Assembly: GCA_046052275.1 (NCBI GenBank)
Contig: JBJOMQ010000050.1
Coordinates: 1-13,839, forward strand
Direction of reading: 5' to 3'
Origin: UBA668 sp046052275
GTDB taxonomy: Bacteria > Actinomycetota > Acidimicrobiia > Acidimicrobiales > Ilumatobacteraceae
Length of the DNA stretch: 13,839 nucleotides
Shown: positions 5,699 to 12,658 of the stretch, one piece after another
Position numbering within the stretch: position 1 is the stretch's first letter
Layout: every line of letters starts with the position of its first letter
Notes under the pieces: model-generated
What the model was told of the DNA's origin: nothing
What the model saw: only the letters and a program-made list of their open reading frames with translations
Databases searched by the model: none
Made by a program: the position numbers and the translations under genes

Positions 5699-5756
5699 GC
5701 TGCTCAACCCGGTGCTGCTCAGCCCGTGCTGCTCAGCCCGTGCTGATCAACCCGGT
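5699..5756. repeat. Four tandem 14-15 bp units between PhoH and whiB
   Basis: Units at 5699-5713, 5714-5727, 5728-5741 and 5742-5756 follow the pattern GCTGCTCA(A/G)CCCG(G)T. The middle two are identical and the outer two share the AACCCGGT ending. They lie in the otherwise empty 5619-5831 spacer. No reading frame over them looks like a gene. This could be a small minisatellite or a set of protein-binding sites upstream of whiB. Confidence 0.65.
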
Positions 5757-5831
5757 GCGCCCTGCCCAGGCGGTCCGCAGCCCATCGCGTCGGTCAATGG
5801 CAGCCATCGACAGGTTGCATCGGAAAGTCCC

Positions 5832-5859
5832 TTGACTTCGCCCGGCGATCATTTAGCAT
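5832..5859 (+). promoter_or_regulatory. Putative whiB promoter
   Basis: TTGACT (5832-5837) and TAGCAT (5854-5859) are separated by 16 bp, close to the housekeeping -35/-10 arrangement. Transcription would start near 5866 and give a leader of about 43 nt carrying the AGAGGAG ribosome binding site at 5894-5900. This contrasts with the leaderless starts elsewhere in the window. Confidence 0.55.
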
Positions 5860-5908
5860 GAAGTCATCGGGAGTTAGTGATAAAAGCCCGCTCAGAGGAG
5901 AACATGGC

Positions 5909-6220
5909 ATGGCCACCCTGCAGGTAGTCGGAATTCCCGCCCCGACCGGCGACACCTCGTGGATGGAAGAAGGTGTCTGCAAGGGGCAGACCCACCTCTT
6001 CTTCCCGCCCCGGGCCGAGCGCCCCCAGGCCCGTGAGCGCCGTGAGGCCAAGGCCCGCAAGCTGTGCGGCACCTGCCCGGTGATCGACGAGTGCCGCACG
6101 TTCGCCCGCACCAACCACGAATACGGCTTCTGGGCCGGTGAGAGCGAGGAGGACCGCCACCTCGCTGGCTTCACCGTGTCGGCACCGATCGGTGTCCGCG
6201 CCCGAGCCATGCGCGCCTGA
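5909..6220 (+). CDS. WhiB-family iron-sulfur transcriptional regulator
   Basis: Wbl proteins are actinobacterial regulators that hold a [4Fe-4S] cluster on four cysteines, often bind the primary sigma factor, and control division, development, redox or stress responses. The 103-residue product has Cys24, Cys53, Cys56 and Cys62 (C-x28-C-x2-C-x5-C) in the context KLCGTCPVIDEC. After them comes GFWAGESEEDR, matching the family's G(V/I)WGG turn with F and A substitutions. A short basic C-terminal tail ends RARAMRA. The start is the ATG at 5909, placed 8 nt after AGAGGAG; an ATG at 5858 lies in the proposed -10 box and is rejected. I cannot assign it to a numbered WhiB class. It is monocistronic, bounded by its own promoter and hairpins. 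Confidence 0.95.
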   Translation: MATLQVVGIPAPTGDTSWMEEGVCKGQTHLFFPPRAERPQARERREAKARKLCGTCPVIDECRTFARTNHEYGFWAGESEEDRHLAGFTVSAPIGVRARAMRA

Positions 6221-6238
6221 GCGCCGCCGAACAGGCAC

Positions 6239-6258
6239 GGTCGGGAACCTTCCCGACC
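6239..6258 (+). terminator. Small hairpin after whiB
   Basis: An 8-bp stem (GGTCGGGA with TCCCGACC) and a 4-nt loop, beginning 18 nt after the whiB stop. There is no T-run. It may work together with the longer hairpin immediately downstream. Confidence 0.45.
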
Positions 6259-6264
6259 GACGCT

Positions 6265-6311
6265 GGCCCAGCGGCAGGATGGATGACCCCCCACTCCATC
6301 CCCGCTGGGCC
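6265..6311. terminator. Long two-part hairpin between whiB and the exonuclease
   Basis: The outer 10-bp perfect stem pairs 6265-6274 (GGCCCAGCGG) with 6302-6311. After a 2-nt bulge an inner 6-bp stem pairs 6277-6282 (GGATGG) with 6296-6301, around a 13-nt C-rich loop. No T-run follows on either strand. The 3' arm covers the place where the exonuclease's -35 would be. It may be a terminator for whiB or a structured element of unknown role. Confidence 0.5.
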
Positions 6312-6328
6312 GCGTCGCACGCCTGTCG

Positions 6329-6334
6329 TAGGGT
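6329..6334 (+). promoter_or_regulatory. Putative -10 box of the exonuclease gene (leaderless)
   Basis: TAGGGT, then GCCGGC (6 nt), then the GTG start at 6341. The same 6-nt spacer sequence follows the cofC box. Confidence 0.5.
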
Positions 6335-6340
6335 GCCGGC

Positions 6341-6919
6341 GTGGATGAAAGCCTCTCCCGAGAGCGATTCGCCGTCGTCGATGTCGAGACCTCGGGCCTC
6401 GACCCAGCACGACACCGGATCCTGCAGATCGGCGTGGTCGTCGTCGACGCCGACGGGCGGATCCTCGATCGGTGGTCAACCCTCGTCCGCCCCGACCTGA
6501 TCCCGTGGCGGTCGACCGGGCCGACCGATGTGCACGGCATCCACCGTCGTGCTCTGTGGAGGGCGCCGCGGACCGCCACTGCGATCACCGACCTCGCCCG
6601 CCGGCTCGAATCGGCCCGCGTCGTCGCGCACAATGCTCCATTCGATCTCGCCTTCCTCACCGCCGAGGCCGAGCGATCGGGCGTCAGGCTTCCCCTCCAC
6701 TCGCCGATCTGCACGCTGCGCCTGTCGAGGGCGCTCGATCCGAGTCGGCGCCTCTCGCACCGACTGGCCGACGTCTGCGCCCGCTACGGCGTCAGCCTCG
6801 TGAACGCCCACGACGCACTCGCCGATGCCGAGGCCGCAGCGGCCGTGCTCCCGCACCTGCTGCGAGCGCACGGAATCGCCAGCGCCGGTCAGCTGGCGTC
6901 GCTGCCGCCTGCCTCGTAG
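6341..6919 (+). CDS. DEDDh 3'-5' exonuclease (DnaQ / DNA polymerase III epsilon-like)
   Basis: Predicted 3'-5' exonuclease of the DnaQ-like superfamily acting on DNA or RNA ends. The 192-residue product is essentially one catalytic domain. All active-site residues are visible: Asp14 and Glu16 in VVDVETSGLD (Exo I), Asp102 in AHNAPFDLAF (Exo II), and His157 with Asp162 in HDALADAEA (Exo III, DEDDh type). There is no GIY-YIG, BRCT or helicase domain attached, so it is a stand-alone nuclease; whether it serves as a polymerase III proofreader cannot be told. The start is the GTG at 6341, behind TAGGGT with no clear Shine-Dalgarno. Its last 31 nt overlap the end of pafC on the opposite strand. Proximity to the DNA-damage regulators PafBC is suggestive only. 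Confidence 0.9.
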   Translation: MDESLSRERFAVVDVETSGLDPARHRILQIGVVVVDADGRILDRWSTLVRPDLIPWRSTGPTDVHGIHRRALWRAPRTATAITDLARRLESARVVAHNAPFDLAFLTAEAERSGVRLPLHSPICTLRLSRALDPSRRLSHRLADVCARYGVSLVNAHDALADAEAAAAVLPHLLRAHGIASAGQLASLPPAS

Positions 6920-7839
6920 ACGGCAAGCAGGCGGCGTGCCGCCTCAGTGCCCACGTCGGTCAGTTCGGGCGGCGACACCACACGCGCCGTTGGCCCGAGG
7001 CGCAGCATCAGCTCGGCCAACCACTCCCGGGTGGCGACCGTGAGATCGACGCTCCAGCCCTCACCACGCTGCTCGGCGCGGCGGAACGGATATCGCTCGA
7101 CAACCCAGCCACCGGTTCGATCGACCTCGATCGTGGCGACAGGAAGGTCGTCGTCGAGGAACCACTCGTCCGACTCGGGCACCTTGACCTCGCGCGGATC
7201 GTCGAAGATTCCCGTGCGCTCGCACATGTCGATCCGGTCGATACGGAAGATCCGCTCCTCGCCCGACCGGTGGTCGTCTCCCTTCACGTACCAGTTGCCG
7301 CGATCGGTGAACAGCACATACGGAGTGATGTCCCGTTCGCTGCGCGCATTGCCTTGCGTCCAGTAGCCGATGTGCAGGCGCTCGCAGCGCCGGATCGCCT
7401 CGGTGATCACGGCAGTCGCCGGCGGCGGCTCGTCGTCGACGATGACGCCGTCGTCACCGAGCACTGCCCTCAGTTTGTCGAGCGCTCGGCCCAGCGCACC
7501 GCCACGGTCGGCGCCTGGAATCTGCATCGCCATCCGCGCCGACACAAGCACCTGGAATCCCTCGATCGCAGTGAGCTGCAGCGGGCGGGTGAACACTCGC
7601 GGCACATCGCAGCACACGTAGTCATCGTCGAAGTACACGTCGATGAGCTCGTCCTGGAATGGGGGGAGTCCGCACAGTGCCGCCAGCGTGAGGTCGCCGA
7701 CGAGCTCGTCGACGGAGAGGTCGAACTGCAACGCCATCTCGTCGATCCGCACCCGTCCGCGCTCGGCGAGCCACGGCAGCATCACGAGGAGCCCGCGTAG
7801 CCGCTCGGCGGCGGGCCGGGGCCCGCGTCGAACGCTCAT
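6889..7839 (-). CDS. pafC: PafC, WYL-domain transcriptional regulator subunit
   Basis: PafC partners PafB in the actinobacterial LexA/RecA-independent DNA-damage response; the complex switches on many repair genes. The 316-residue product has an N-terminal helix-turn-helix region (residues about 5-60, RLRGLLVMLPWLAERG and DEMALQFDLSVDELVGDL). It has a WYL domain around YVLFTDRGNWYVKGDDH and ERIFRIDRID, followed by the C-terminal (WCX) extension. The start is the ATG at 7839-7837, which overlaps the pafB stop as ATGA; this implies translational coupling and equal amounts of the two subunits. A longer frame upstream only re-reads pafB. The 3' end overlaps the convergent exonuclease gene by 31 nt. 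In mycobacteria pafC follows pafA and pafB in the Pup-proteasome region, which is absent here. Confidence 0.9.
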   Translation of the reverse strand: MSVRRGPRPAAERLRGLLVMLPWLAERGRVRIDEMALQFDLSVDELVGDLTLAALCGLPPFQDELIDVYFDDDYVCCDVPRVFTRPLQLTAIEGFQVLVSARMAMQIPGADRGGALGRALDKLRAVLGDDGVIVDDEPPPATAVITEAIRRCERLHIGYWTQGNARSERDITPYVLFTDRGNWYVKGDDHRSGEERIFRIDRIDMCERTGIFDDPREVKVPESDEWFLDDDLPVATIEVDRTGGWVVERYPFRRAEQRGEGWSVDLTVATREWLAELMLRLGPTARVVSPPELTDVGTEAARRLLAVYEAGGSDAS

Positions 7840-8750
7840 GACCTGCCCGCCATCGCCCGCAGCCATTCGACGAACTCGGCGCGCACGTCCGGCGGACCGA
7901 GTACCTCGGCATCGGCGCCCCAGCCGAGCAGCCACGAACGGAAAGCGTCGCGGTTCGCGCACGGCACCTCGACGACCAGCGAACCGTCGGGACGCCGCTC
8001 GACCACCGAGCCGAGGTCGCGCTCGTGCCCCTGGCGCACGGTGGTGACGAGCACGGTGGCCGTGGTCTCGGGTTCGTCGCCCAGCAGGCGGGCATCGGCC
8101 GGGAACGCCGTGCGGACGTCGAAGTCGGGTGGACGCTCGAATGCGCTGGCCTCGCCCATCACGACATCGCCCTCGATGCGGTCGACTCGATAGGTGCGGC
8201 GCTCGCCCCGCGTCTCGTCGAAGCCGATCACATACCAGAAACCCTCGCGCAGCAGCAGGACATATGGGTGCAGGACGCGGTCGAGGTCGCGGTAGCGGAA
8301 GCGCACCACAACCGACCTCGCAGTGGCCTCGCGGAGCACCGGCAGCGACGGAAGGTCGGGAATGTTGGCGAAGACCATCGAGGCGCCGCGCATCCCGCCC
8401 AGCTTCAGCAGCCCAAGGTTGGCATTCGAGAGGCGCGCTGCCGAGACCGCCAGCTCGAGCGCAGCCCGCTCGTCGGGCTCGAGGTCGAGATCGGCCAGCT
8501 CGAAGCGACGCCGGTCGACGGTGTACCGAGTCCGGCCGGCATCGCCGCCGCCCAGCACCTCCGACTCGATCGGCACGCCGATCTCACGGAGCTTTCGCTT
8601 GTCGCGCTCGAACATCGCACGAATCGTCTCGTCGCTGCCATCGCCGTAGAAGTCGGCGAGGTCGTTGCGGATATCGGCAAGGGTGACGCCGCGGTTCGAC
8701 GACAGCAGCAGGGCCAGCAGATTCGTCATGCGCTCGAGCGAATCCGCCAT
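7836..8750 (-). CDS. pafB: PafB, WYL-domain transcriptional regulator subunit
   Basis: Partner of PafC in a DNA-damage-responsive activator. The 304-residue product begins MADSLERMTNLLALLLSS, the typical PafB opening, followed by a winged helix-turn-helix (VTLADIRNDLADFYG and ETIRAMFERDKRKLREIG). The WYL domain shows YVLLLREGFWYVIGFDETR and RRTYRVDRIEGD; its Arg/Tyr-rich face is the proposed ligand or nucleic-acid sensor. A C-terminal WCX domain completes it. The start is the ATG at 8750; Met8 is a possible alternative. It begins 3 nt after the hbd stop with no strong ribosome binding site, so it is likely translated by coupling with hbd. It shares a 4-nt overlap with pafC. Both proteins are cytoplasmic. 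Confidence 0.92.
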   Translation of the reverse strand: MADSLERMTNLLALLLSSNRGVTLADIRNDLADFYGDGSDETIRAMFERDKRKLREIGVPIESEVLGGGDAGRTRYTVDRRRFELADLDLEPDERAALELAVSAARLSNANLGLLKLGGMRGASMVFANIPDLPSLPVLREATARSVVVRFRYRDLDRVLHPYVLLLREGFWYVIGFDETRGERRTYRVDRIEGDVVMGEASAFERPPDFDVRTAFPADARLLGDEPETTATVLVTTVRQGHERDLGSVVERRPDGSLVVEVPCANRDAFRSWLLGWGADAEVLGPPDVRAEFVEWLRAMAGRS

Positions 8751-8753
8751 CGG

Positions 8754-9635
8754 CTAGCGCGTCCCAGACTGGTAGTCGTAGAAGCCCCGGCCCGACTTCC
8801 GCCCGAGGAGTCCCGCCTCGACCATGCGCGACAGCAGCGGCGGCGATGCATAGAGAGGTTCCTTGAATTCGGCGTAGAGGCTGTCGGCCACCGCCATCGT
8901 CGTGTCGAGGCCGATGAGGTCGGTGAGGCGCAGCGGACCCATCGGATGGTTGCAACCCTCGACCATCCCCGTGTCGATGTCGTCGGCAGTGGCAAATCCC
9001 GACTCCATCATCCGGATGGCCGACAGCAGGTACGGAATGAGCAGGGCATTGACGACGAAGCCGGCGCGGTCTTGGCTGCGGATCACCCGCTTGCCGAGCG
9101 ATCCGGCTGCGAACGACTCGGCCGCTGTCGCCGTCTCGGTCGACGTGAGCAGCGACGTGACGAGTTCGACGAGGCGGAGCACGGGAACAGGATTGAAGAA
9201 GTGAATGCCGATCACCTGCTCGGGTCGCTGCGTGGCGATGCCGAGCTTCATGATGGGAATCGAGCTCGTATTGCTTGCGAGGATTGCCGACGGGTCGACG
9301 ACGTGTCGATCGAGCTCGCGGAAGACCGAGGTCTTCAGCGACTCGTCCTCGATCACCGCCTCGACCACCAGCTGGCGATCGGCAAGGTCGGCGAAGTCAG
9401 ATGTCACGTGCAGACGCGACACGGCGGCATCGCGGTCGGCCTCCGAGATCTTGCCGTTGCGCACACCACGGTCGAGGCTGCCCACGATCCGGTCGCGGCC
9501 ACGCTCGCAGGCTGCGGCGTCGACCTCGCGCACGATGACGTCGAGGCCGGCCCTTGCGCACACTTCGGCGATGCCCGAGCCCATGAGCCCCGCTCCCACC
9601 ACGCCGACCCGTTGGATTGCCGCTGCCGTTGCCAT
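8754..9635 (-). CDS. hbd: 3-hydroxybutyryl-CoA / 3-hydroxyacyl-CoA dehydrogenase
   Basis: NAD(P)-dependent oxidoreductase interconverting acetoacetyl-CoA and 3-hydroxybutyryl-CoA, or related acyl-CoAs, in fatty-acid, butyrate or phenylacetate metabolism. The 293-residue product is the usual size for stand-alone short enzymes. The Rossmann loop GAGLMG is at 14-19, after RVGVV. SNTSS, GIHFFNPVPVLRLVELV with the catalytic pair His145 and Glu157, and CNHPMGPLRLTDLIGLDT follow. The end GRKSGRGFYDY is the classic C-terminal motif. The start is the ATG at 9635-9633; a longer frame has no family sequence. A weak CAGACT lies 6 nt before it. It is the first gene of an operon with pafB and pafC, a metabolic gene with no obvious link to them. 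A paaH-type role is equally possible. Confidence 0.93.
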   Translation of the reverse strand: MATAAAIQRVGVVGAGLMGSGIAEVCARAGLDVIVREVDAAACERGRDRIVGSLDRGVRNGKISEADRDAAVSRLHVTSDFADLADRQLVVEAVIEDESLKTSVFRELDRHVVDPSAILASNTSSIPIMKLGIATQRPEQVIGIHFFNPVPVLRLVELVTSLLTSTETATAAESFAAGSLGKRVIRSQDRAGFVVNALLIPYLLSAIRMMESGFATADDIDTGMVEGCNHPMGPLRLTDLIGLDTTMAVADSLYAEFKEPLYASPPLLSRMVEAGLLGRKSGRGFYDYQSGTR

Positions 9636-9641
9636 CCCCCG

Positions 9642-9647
9642 AGTCTG
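9642..9647 (-). promoter_or_regulatory. Weak candidate -10 box of hbd-pafB-pafC
   Basis: CAGACT, then 6 nt, then the ATG of hbd. The position matches the leaderless boxes of the other genes, but the first base deviates from TANNNT and a run of G directly precedes the ATG. Confidence 0.28.
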
Positions 9648-9703
9648 CCCGATCGGCGGCCGGCCGGCACCGGGTGATTCGCCGATCGGTCCCGCCCTGC
9701 CCG

Positions 9704-9709
9704 TACCCT
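9704..9709 (+). promoter_or_regulatory. Putative -10 box of the rRNA methyltransferase gene (leaderless)
   Basis: TACCCT, then CCCGGC (6 nt), then the GTG at 9716. There is no Shine-Dalgarno sequence. The 80-bp gap to divergent hbd holds both promoters. Confidence 0.5.
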
Positions 9710-9715
9710 CCCGGC

Positions 9716-10960
9716 GTGGACAGCAACCCGGCGGCCGGCCGCCCAACCGGCCCTGCGGCTCGCCGCCTCGCCGTCAGGACCACTCCCGACGCACTCCGCC
9801 AGGTACGCGGCGGTCACCCATGGGTCTACGACAAGTCAATCGTGTCGGTGTCGCCCGAGGGTTCGCCGGGCGACCTTGCGGTGGTCTTCGACGACCAGCG
9901 GCGCTTCGCTGCGATCGGCCTCTGGGACCCGACGAGTCCGGTTCGGATCCGGGTGCTGCACAGCGGACGCCCGCGCCAGATCGACGGCACCTTCTGGCGC
10001 GAGCGACTGCAGGCCGCGCTCGAGCGCCGGACACCCCTCATCGCACGCGGCGACACGTCGGGCTACCGCATCGTGCATGGCGAGAACGACGGCCTGCCTG
10101 GCCTCGTCCTCGATCGCTACGAGCGCGTCGTCGTGCTGAAGGCGTACTCGGCGGCGTGGATGCCGCATCTCGCCGACGTGGTGTCCGCTGTCGACGAACT
10201 GCTGCATCCCGAATCGGTCGTGCTGCGACTGGCCCGGTCGATTCCCGAGCGGCACCTTCACGGCTTCGCCGACGGCGATGCCCTGCTCGGCACCCACCCC
10301 GATGGACCAGTGCCCTTCACCGAGCTCGGCCTGTGGTTCGAAGCCGACGTGGTCGCCGGCCAGAAGACAGGGCACTTCCTCGACCAGCGCGACAACCGGG
10401 CTCTCGTCGCCTCACTCGCCGGCGGACGACGGGTGCTCGATGTCTTCGCCAGCACGGGCGGCTTCACCGTGCACGCTGCCGCTGGCGGCGCAGCCGAGAT
10501 CGTCTCGGTCGACCTCAGCGCGCCGACCCTCGCCGTCGCCGAGCGCAACCTCGCCCGCAGCCGACACCTTCCCGCTGTCGCGTCCTGCGTGCACCGATCG
10601 GTGGCAGGCGATGCCTTTGCGGTCCTCCGCCAGTTTCGCGCCGACCGCGAGCAGTTCGACATCGTCGTCGTCGACCCACCGTCGTTCGCATCCCGGGCGT
10701 CGCAGGTCGAAGGCGCGCTGCGCGCCTACTCGACGCTCACGTCGCTCGCCCTCGACGTGCTCCGACCGGGCGGCATCCTCGTGCAGTGCTCGTGCACGGC
10801 CCGGGTCGACGTTGGCCAGCTCGAGCGATCGATGCTTCGCGCCGCCGACGCAGCGGGCCGCCAGATGCGGATCACGGCGCGGACCGGCCACCCGCTCGAC
10901 CATCCGGTCGGATTCGCAGAGGGCGCATACCTGAAGGCCGTCATCGCCCGGATGGGGTGA
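9716..10960 (+). CDS. RlmI-like rRNA large-subunit cytosine-5 methyltransferase (PUA domain)
   Basis: SAM-dependent RNA methyltransferase of the RlmI (YccW) family; RlmI makes m5C1962 in E. coli 23S rRNA. The 414-residue product has an N-terminal PUA-type region (VRGGHPWVYDKSI, residues about 31-43), the family's GYRIVHGENDGLPGLVLDRY segment, and AGQKTGHFLDQRDNR just before the catalytic domain. The SAM site is VLDVFASTGGFTVHAA (Asp242 in motif I). DPPSF starts at Asp320, and QCSC contains Cys358 and Cys360, the region of the catalytic cysteine in RNA m5C enzymes. The start is the GTG at 9716, behind TACCCT; a longer frame upstream is only the antisense of hbd's promoter. Target base and specificity are by homology only. 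It converges on pgi with a 16-nt gap. Confidence 0.9.
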   Translation: MDSNPAAGRPTGPAARRLAVRTTPDALRQVRGGHPWVYDKSIVSVSPEGSPGDLAVVFDDQRRFAAIGLWDPTSPVRIRVLHSGRPRQIDGTFWRERLQAALERRTPLIARGDTSGYRIVHGENDGLPGLVLDRYERVVVLKAYSAAWMPHLADVVSAVDELLHPESVVLRLARSIPERHLHGFADGDALLGTHPDGPVPFTELGLWFEADVVAGQKTGHFLDQRDNRALVASLAGGRRVLDVFASTGGFTVHAAAGGAAEIVSVDLSAPTLAVAERNLARSRHLPAVASCVHRSVAGDAFAVLRQFRADREQFDIVVVDPPSFASRASQVEGALRAYSTLTSLALDVLRPGGILVQCSCTARVDVGQLERSMLRAADAAGRQMRITARTGHPLDHPVGFAEGAYLKAVIARMG

Positions 10961-10976
10961 CCGTCGCCGAGCGCGG

Positions 10977-12596
10977 TCAGCGGGCGCGCTGCGACCGGTA
11001 CCAGTCGATAAGCGACGCTGTCGACGCGTCGTGGGATCCGACGCTGCCCCCCGTCAGCTCGGGCACGATGCGGGTGGCCAGTGCCTTGCCGAGTTCGACT
11101 CCCCACTGGTCGAAGCTGTTCAGGCCCCACACCACGCCCTGGACGAACACGATGTGCTCGTAGAGGGCGATGAGCTGGCCGAGTACCGACGGGGTGAGCT
11201 GCGGAGCAAGGATCGTGGTGCTCGGACGGTTCCCGGCGAACACACGGTGAGGCCGCTGATGCTCCGGCACGCCCTCGGCCGTCACCTCATCGAGTGTCTT
11301 CCCGAACGCCAGTGCCTCGCCCTGGGCGAACAGATTCGCCATGAGCAGGTCGTGCTGTTCGAGCATGCCGTGGTGAGGCCGGCAGAACCCGATGAAGTCG
11401 ACCGGCACGAGTCGAGTGCCCTGGTGCAGCAGCTGGAAGAAGGCGTGCTGGCCATTCGTTCCCGGCTCGCCCCACACCACCGGCCCGGTGGCGACGCTCA
11501 CGGGCGCGCCGTCAGCGGCGACCGACTTGCCATTGCTCTCCATGTCGAGTTGCTGCAGGTAGGCGGGAAACCGCCGTAGCTCGTGTGAGTACGGCAGCAC
11601 CGCCTTTGTCTCGGCGCCGAGCACGTTGTGGTACCAGATCCCGAGCATGGCGAGGATCACGGGGGCGTTGCCGGCGAGCGGCGCAGTGCGAAAGTGCTCG
11701 TCGATGGCTCGGAAGCCGCCGAGGAACGACGCGAAGGCGTCGGGGCCGATCGCGATCATCAGCGACAGGCCGATGGCGGAATCCACCGAGTAGCGCCCGC
11801 CGACCCAGTCCCAGAACTCGAACATGTTGCCGCCGTGTTCGTTGTCGAGTTCGATGCCGAATGCGGCAGCCGCCTCCGCATTGGTGCTCACGGCGGCGAA
11901 GTGCCGGGCAACCGCGGCGTCGCCGAGTCGTGCTGTCAGCCAGCGCCGCGCCTCGTGCGCGTTCGCGATGGTCTCGACAGTGGTGAACGTCTTGGAGCTG
12001 ACGACCACGAGCGTCGTCTCCGGATCGAGACCTGCGAGCGCACCGTGCAGGTCGGCCCCGTCGACGTTGCTGACGAATCGCGCCGACAGCCGGGGATGGC
12101 GGAAGGCGTCGAGGGCGACGACGGCCATCGCCGGTCCGAGATCGCTCCCGCCGATGCCGATGTTGACGACCGTCTCGATGGCCCGGCCGGTGGCGCCGGT
12201 CCAGGTTCCGTCGCGGACAGCCGTGGCGAAGGACGCCATCCGGTCGAGCACTGCGTGCACCGCCGGCACGACATCGATGCCGTCGACCACGACAGACTCG
12301 CTGCGCGGCGCTCGCAGCGCGGTGTGGAGCACCGCCCGGCCCTCGGTGGCGTTGATCCGCTCGCCGCCGAACATCGCCGCCCGCCGGGCCTCGACCTTCG
12401 CTGCAGCCGCCACGGCGAGCAGTCGTTCGACGATCCCATCGTCGATGCAGTGCTTCGACCAGTCGATCCGCAGGTCGCCCGCCGTGGTGCAGTACCTGCG
12501 TGCCCGCCCGGGATCCGTATCGAAGAGTGCGCGCAGGTGCGCTGGGCGGGGGGCGTCGATCATGGCCTGCCATTCGGGCGTCGACGCGATGTCCAC
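10977..12596 (-). CDS. pgi: Glucose-6-phosphate isomerase
   Basis: Interconverts glucose 6-phosphate and fructose 6-phosphate in glycolysis and gluconeogenesis. The 539-residue product is full length and closely follows the bacterial family. Substrate-binding NIGIGGSDLGP, SKTFTTVET and signature 1 (VGGRYSVDSAIGLS) are present. The catalytic Glu353 lies in DMESNGKS, His384 in GTNGQHAFFQLLHQG, and Lys504 in signature 2 (NSFDQWGVELGKALA); these positions are close to Glu355, His386 and Lys514 of the E. coli enzyme. The start is the GTG at 12596-12594, giving MDIASTPEW. TACTGT ends 6 nt upstream and no Shine-Dalgarno is present. It is divergent from the serine hydrolase gene across 62 bp and apparently monocistronic. 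Its stop lies 16 nt from that of the rRNA methyltransferase gene, with only a weak 5-bp hairpin between. Confidence 0.97.
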   Translation of the reverse strand: MDIASTPEWQAMIDAPRPAHLRALFDTDPGRARRYCTTAGDLRIDWSKHCIDDGIVERLLAVAAAAKVEARRAAMFGGERINATEGRAVLHTALRAPRSESVVVDGIDVVPAVHAVLDRMASFATAVRDGTWTGATGRAIETVVNIGIGGSDLGPAMAVVALDAFRHPRLSARFVSNVDGADLHGALAGLDPETTLVVVSSKTFTTVETIANAHEARRWLTARLGDAAVARHFAAVSTNAEAAAAFGIELDNEHGGNMFEFWDWVGGRYSVDSAIGLSLMIAIGPDAFASFLGGFRAIDEHFRTAPLAGNAPVILAMLGIWYHNVLGAETKAVLPYSHELRRFPAYLQQLDMESNGKSVAADGAPVSVATGPVVWGEPGTNGQHAFFQLLHQGTRLVPVDFIGFCRPHHGMLEQHDLLMANLFAQGEALAFGKTLDEVTAEGVPEHQRPHRVFAGNRPSTTILAPQLTPSVLGQLIALYEHIVFVQGVVWGLNSFDQWGVELGKALATRIVPELTGGSVGSHDASTASLIDWYRSQRAR

Positions 12597-12602
12597 GGCA
12601 CG

Positions 12603-12608
12603 ACAGTA
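12603..12608 (-). promoter_or_regulatory. Putative -10 box of pgi (leaderless)
   Basis: TACTGT on the minus strand, then CGTGCC (6 nt), then the GTG of pgi. It is the most A/T-rich of the boxes and near the actinobacterial TANNNT consensus. Confidence 0.55.
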
Positions 12609-12645
12609 CCGAGCAGCGCACCTCAGATGGCCGACGCCTGTCCCG

Positions 12646-12651
12646 TAGGCT
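12646..12651 (+). promoter_or_regulatory. Putative -10 box of the serine hydrolase gene (leaderless)
   Basis: TAGGCT, then 7 nt, then the GTG at 12659. There is no Shine-Dalgarno sequence. Confidence 0.5.
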
Positions 12652-12658
12652 CCGGCAC

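Noticed and set aside
5858..5908. Upstream in-frame ATG for whiB
   Set aside because: It overlaps the proposed -10 box and has no ribosome binding site, whereas the ATG at 5909 follows AGAGGAG at a normal distance.
9205..11163. 652-codon plus-strand frame
   Set aside because: It passes through antisense hbd, the hbd promoter, the rRNA methyltransferase gene out of frame and the end of pgi. The Arg/Pro-rich product is typical of a high-GC shadow frame.
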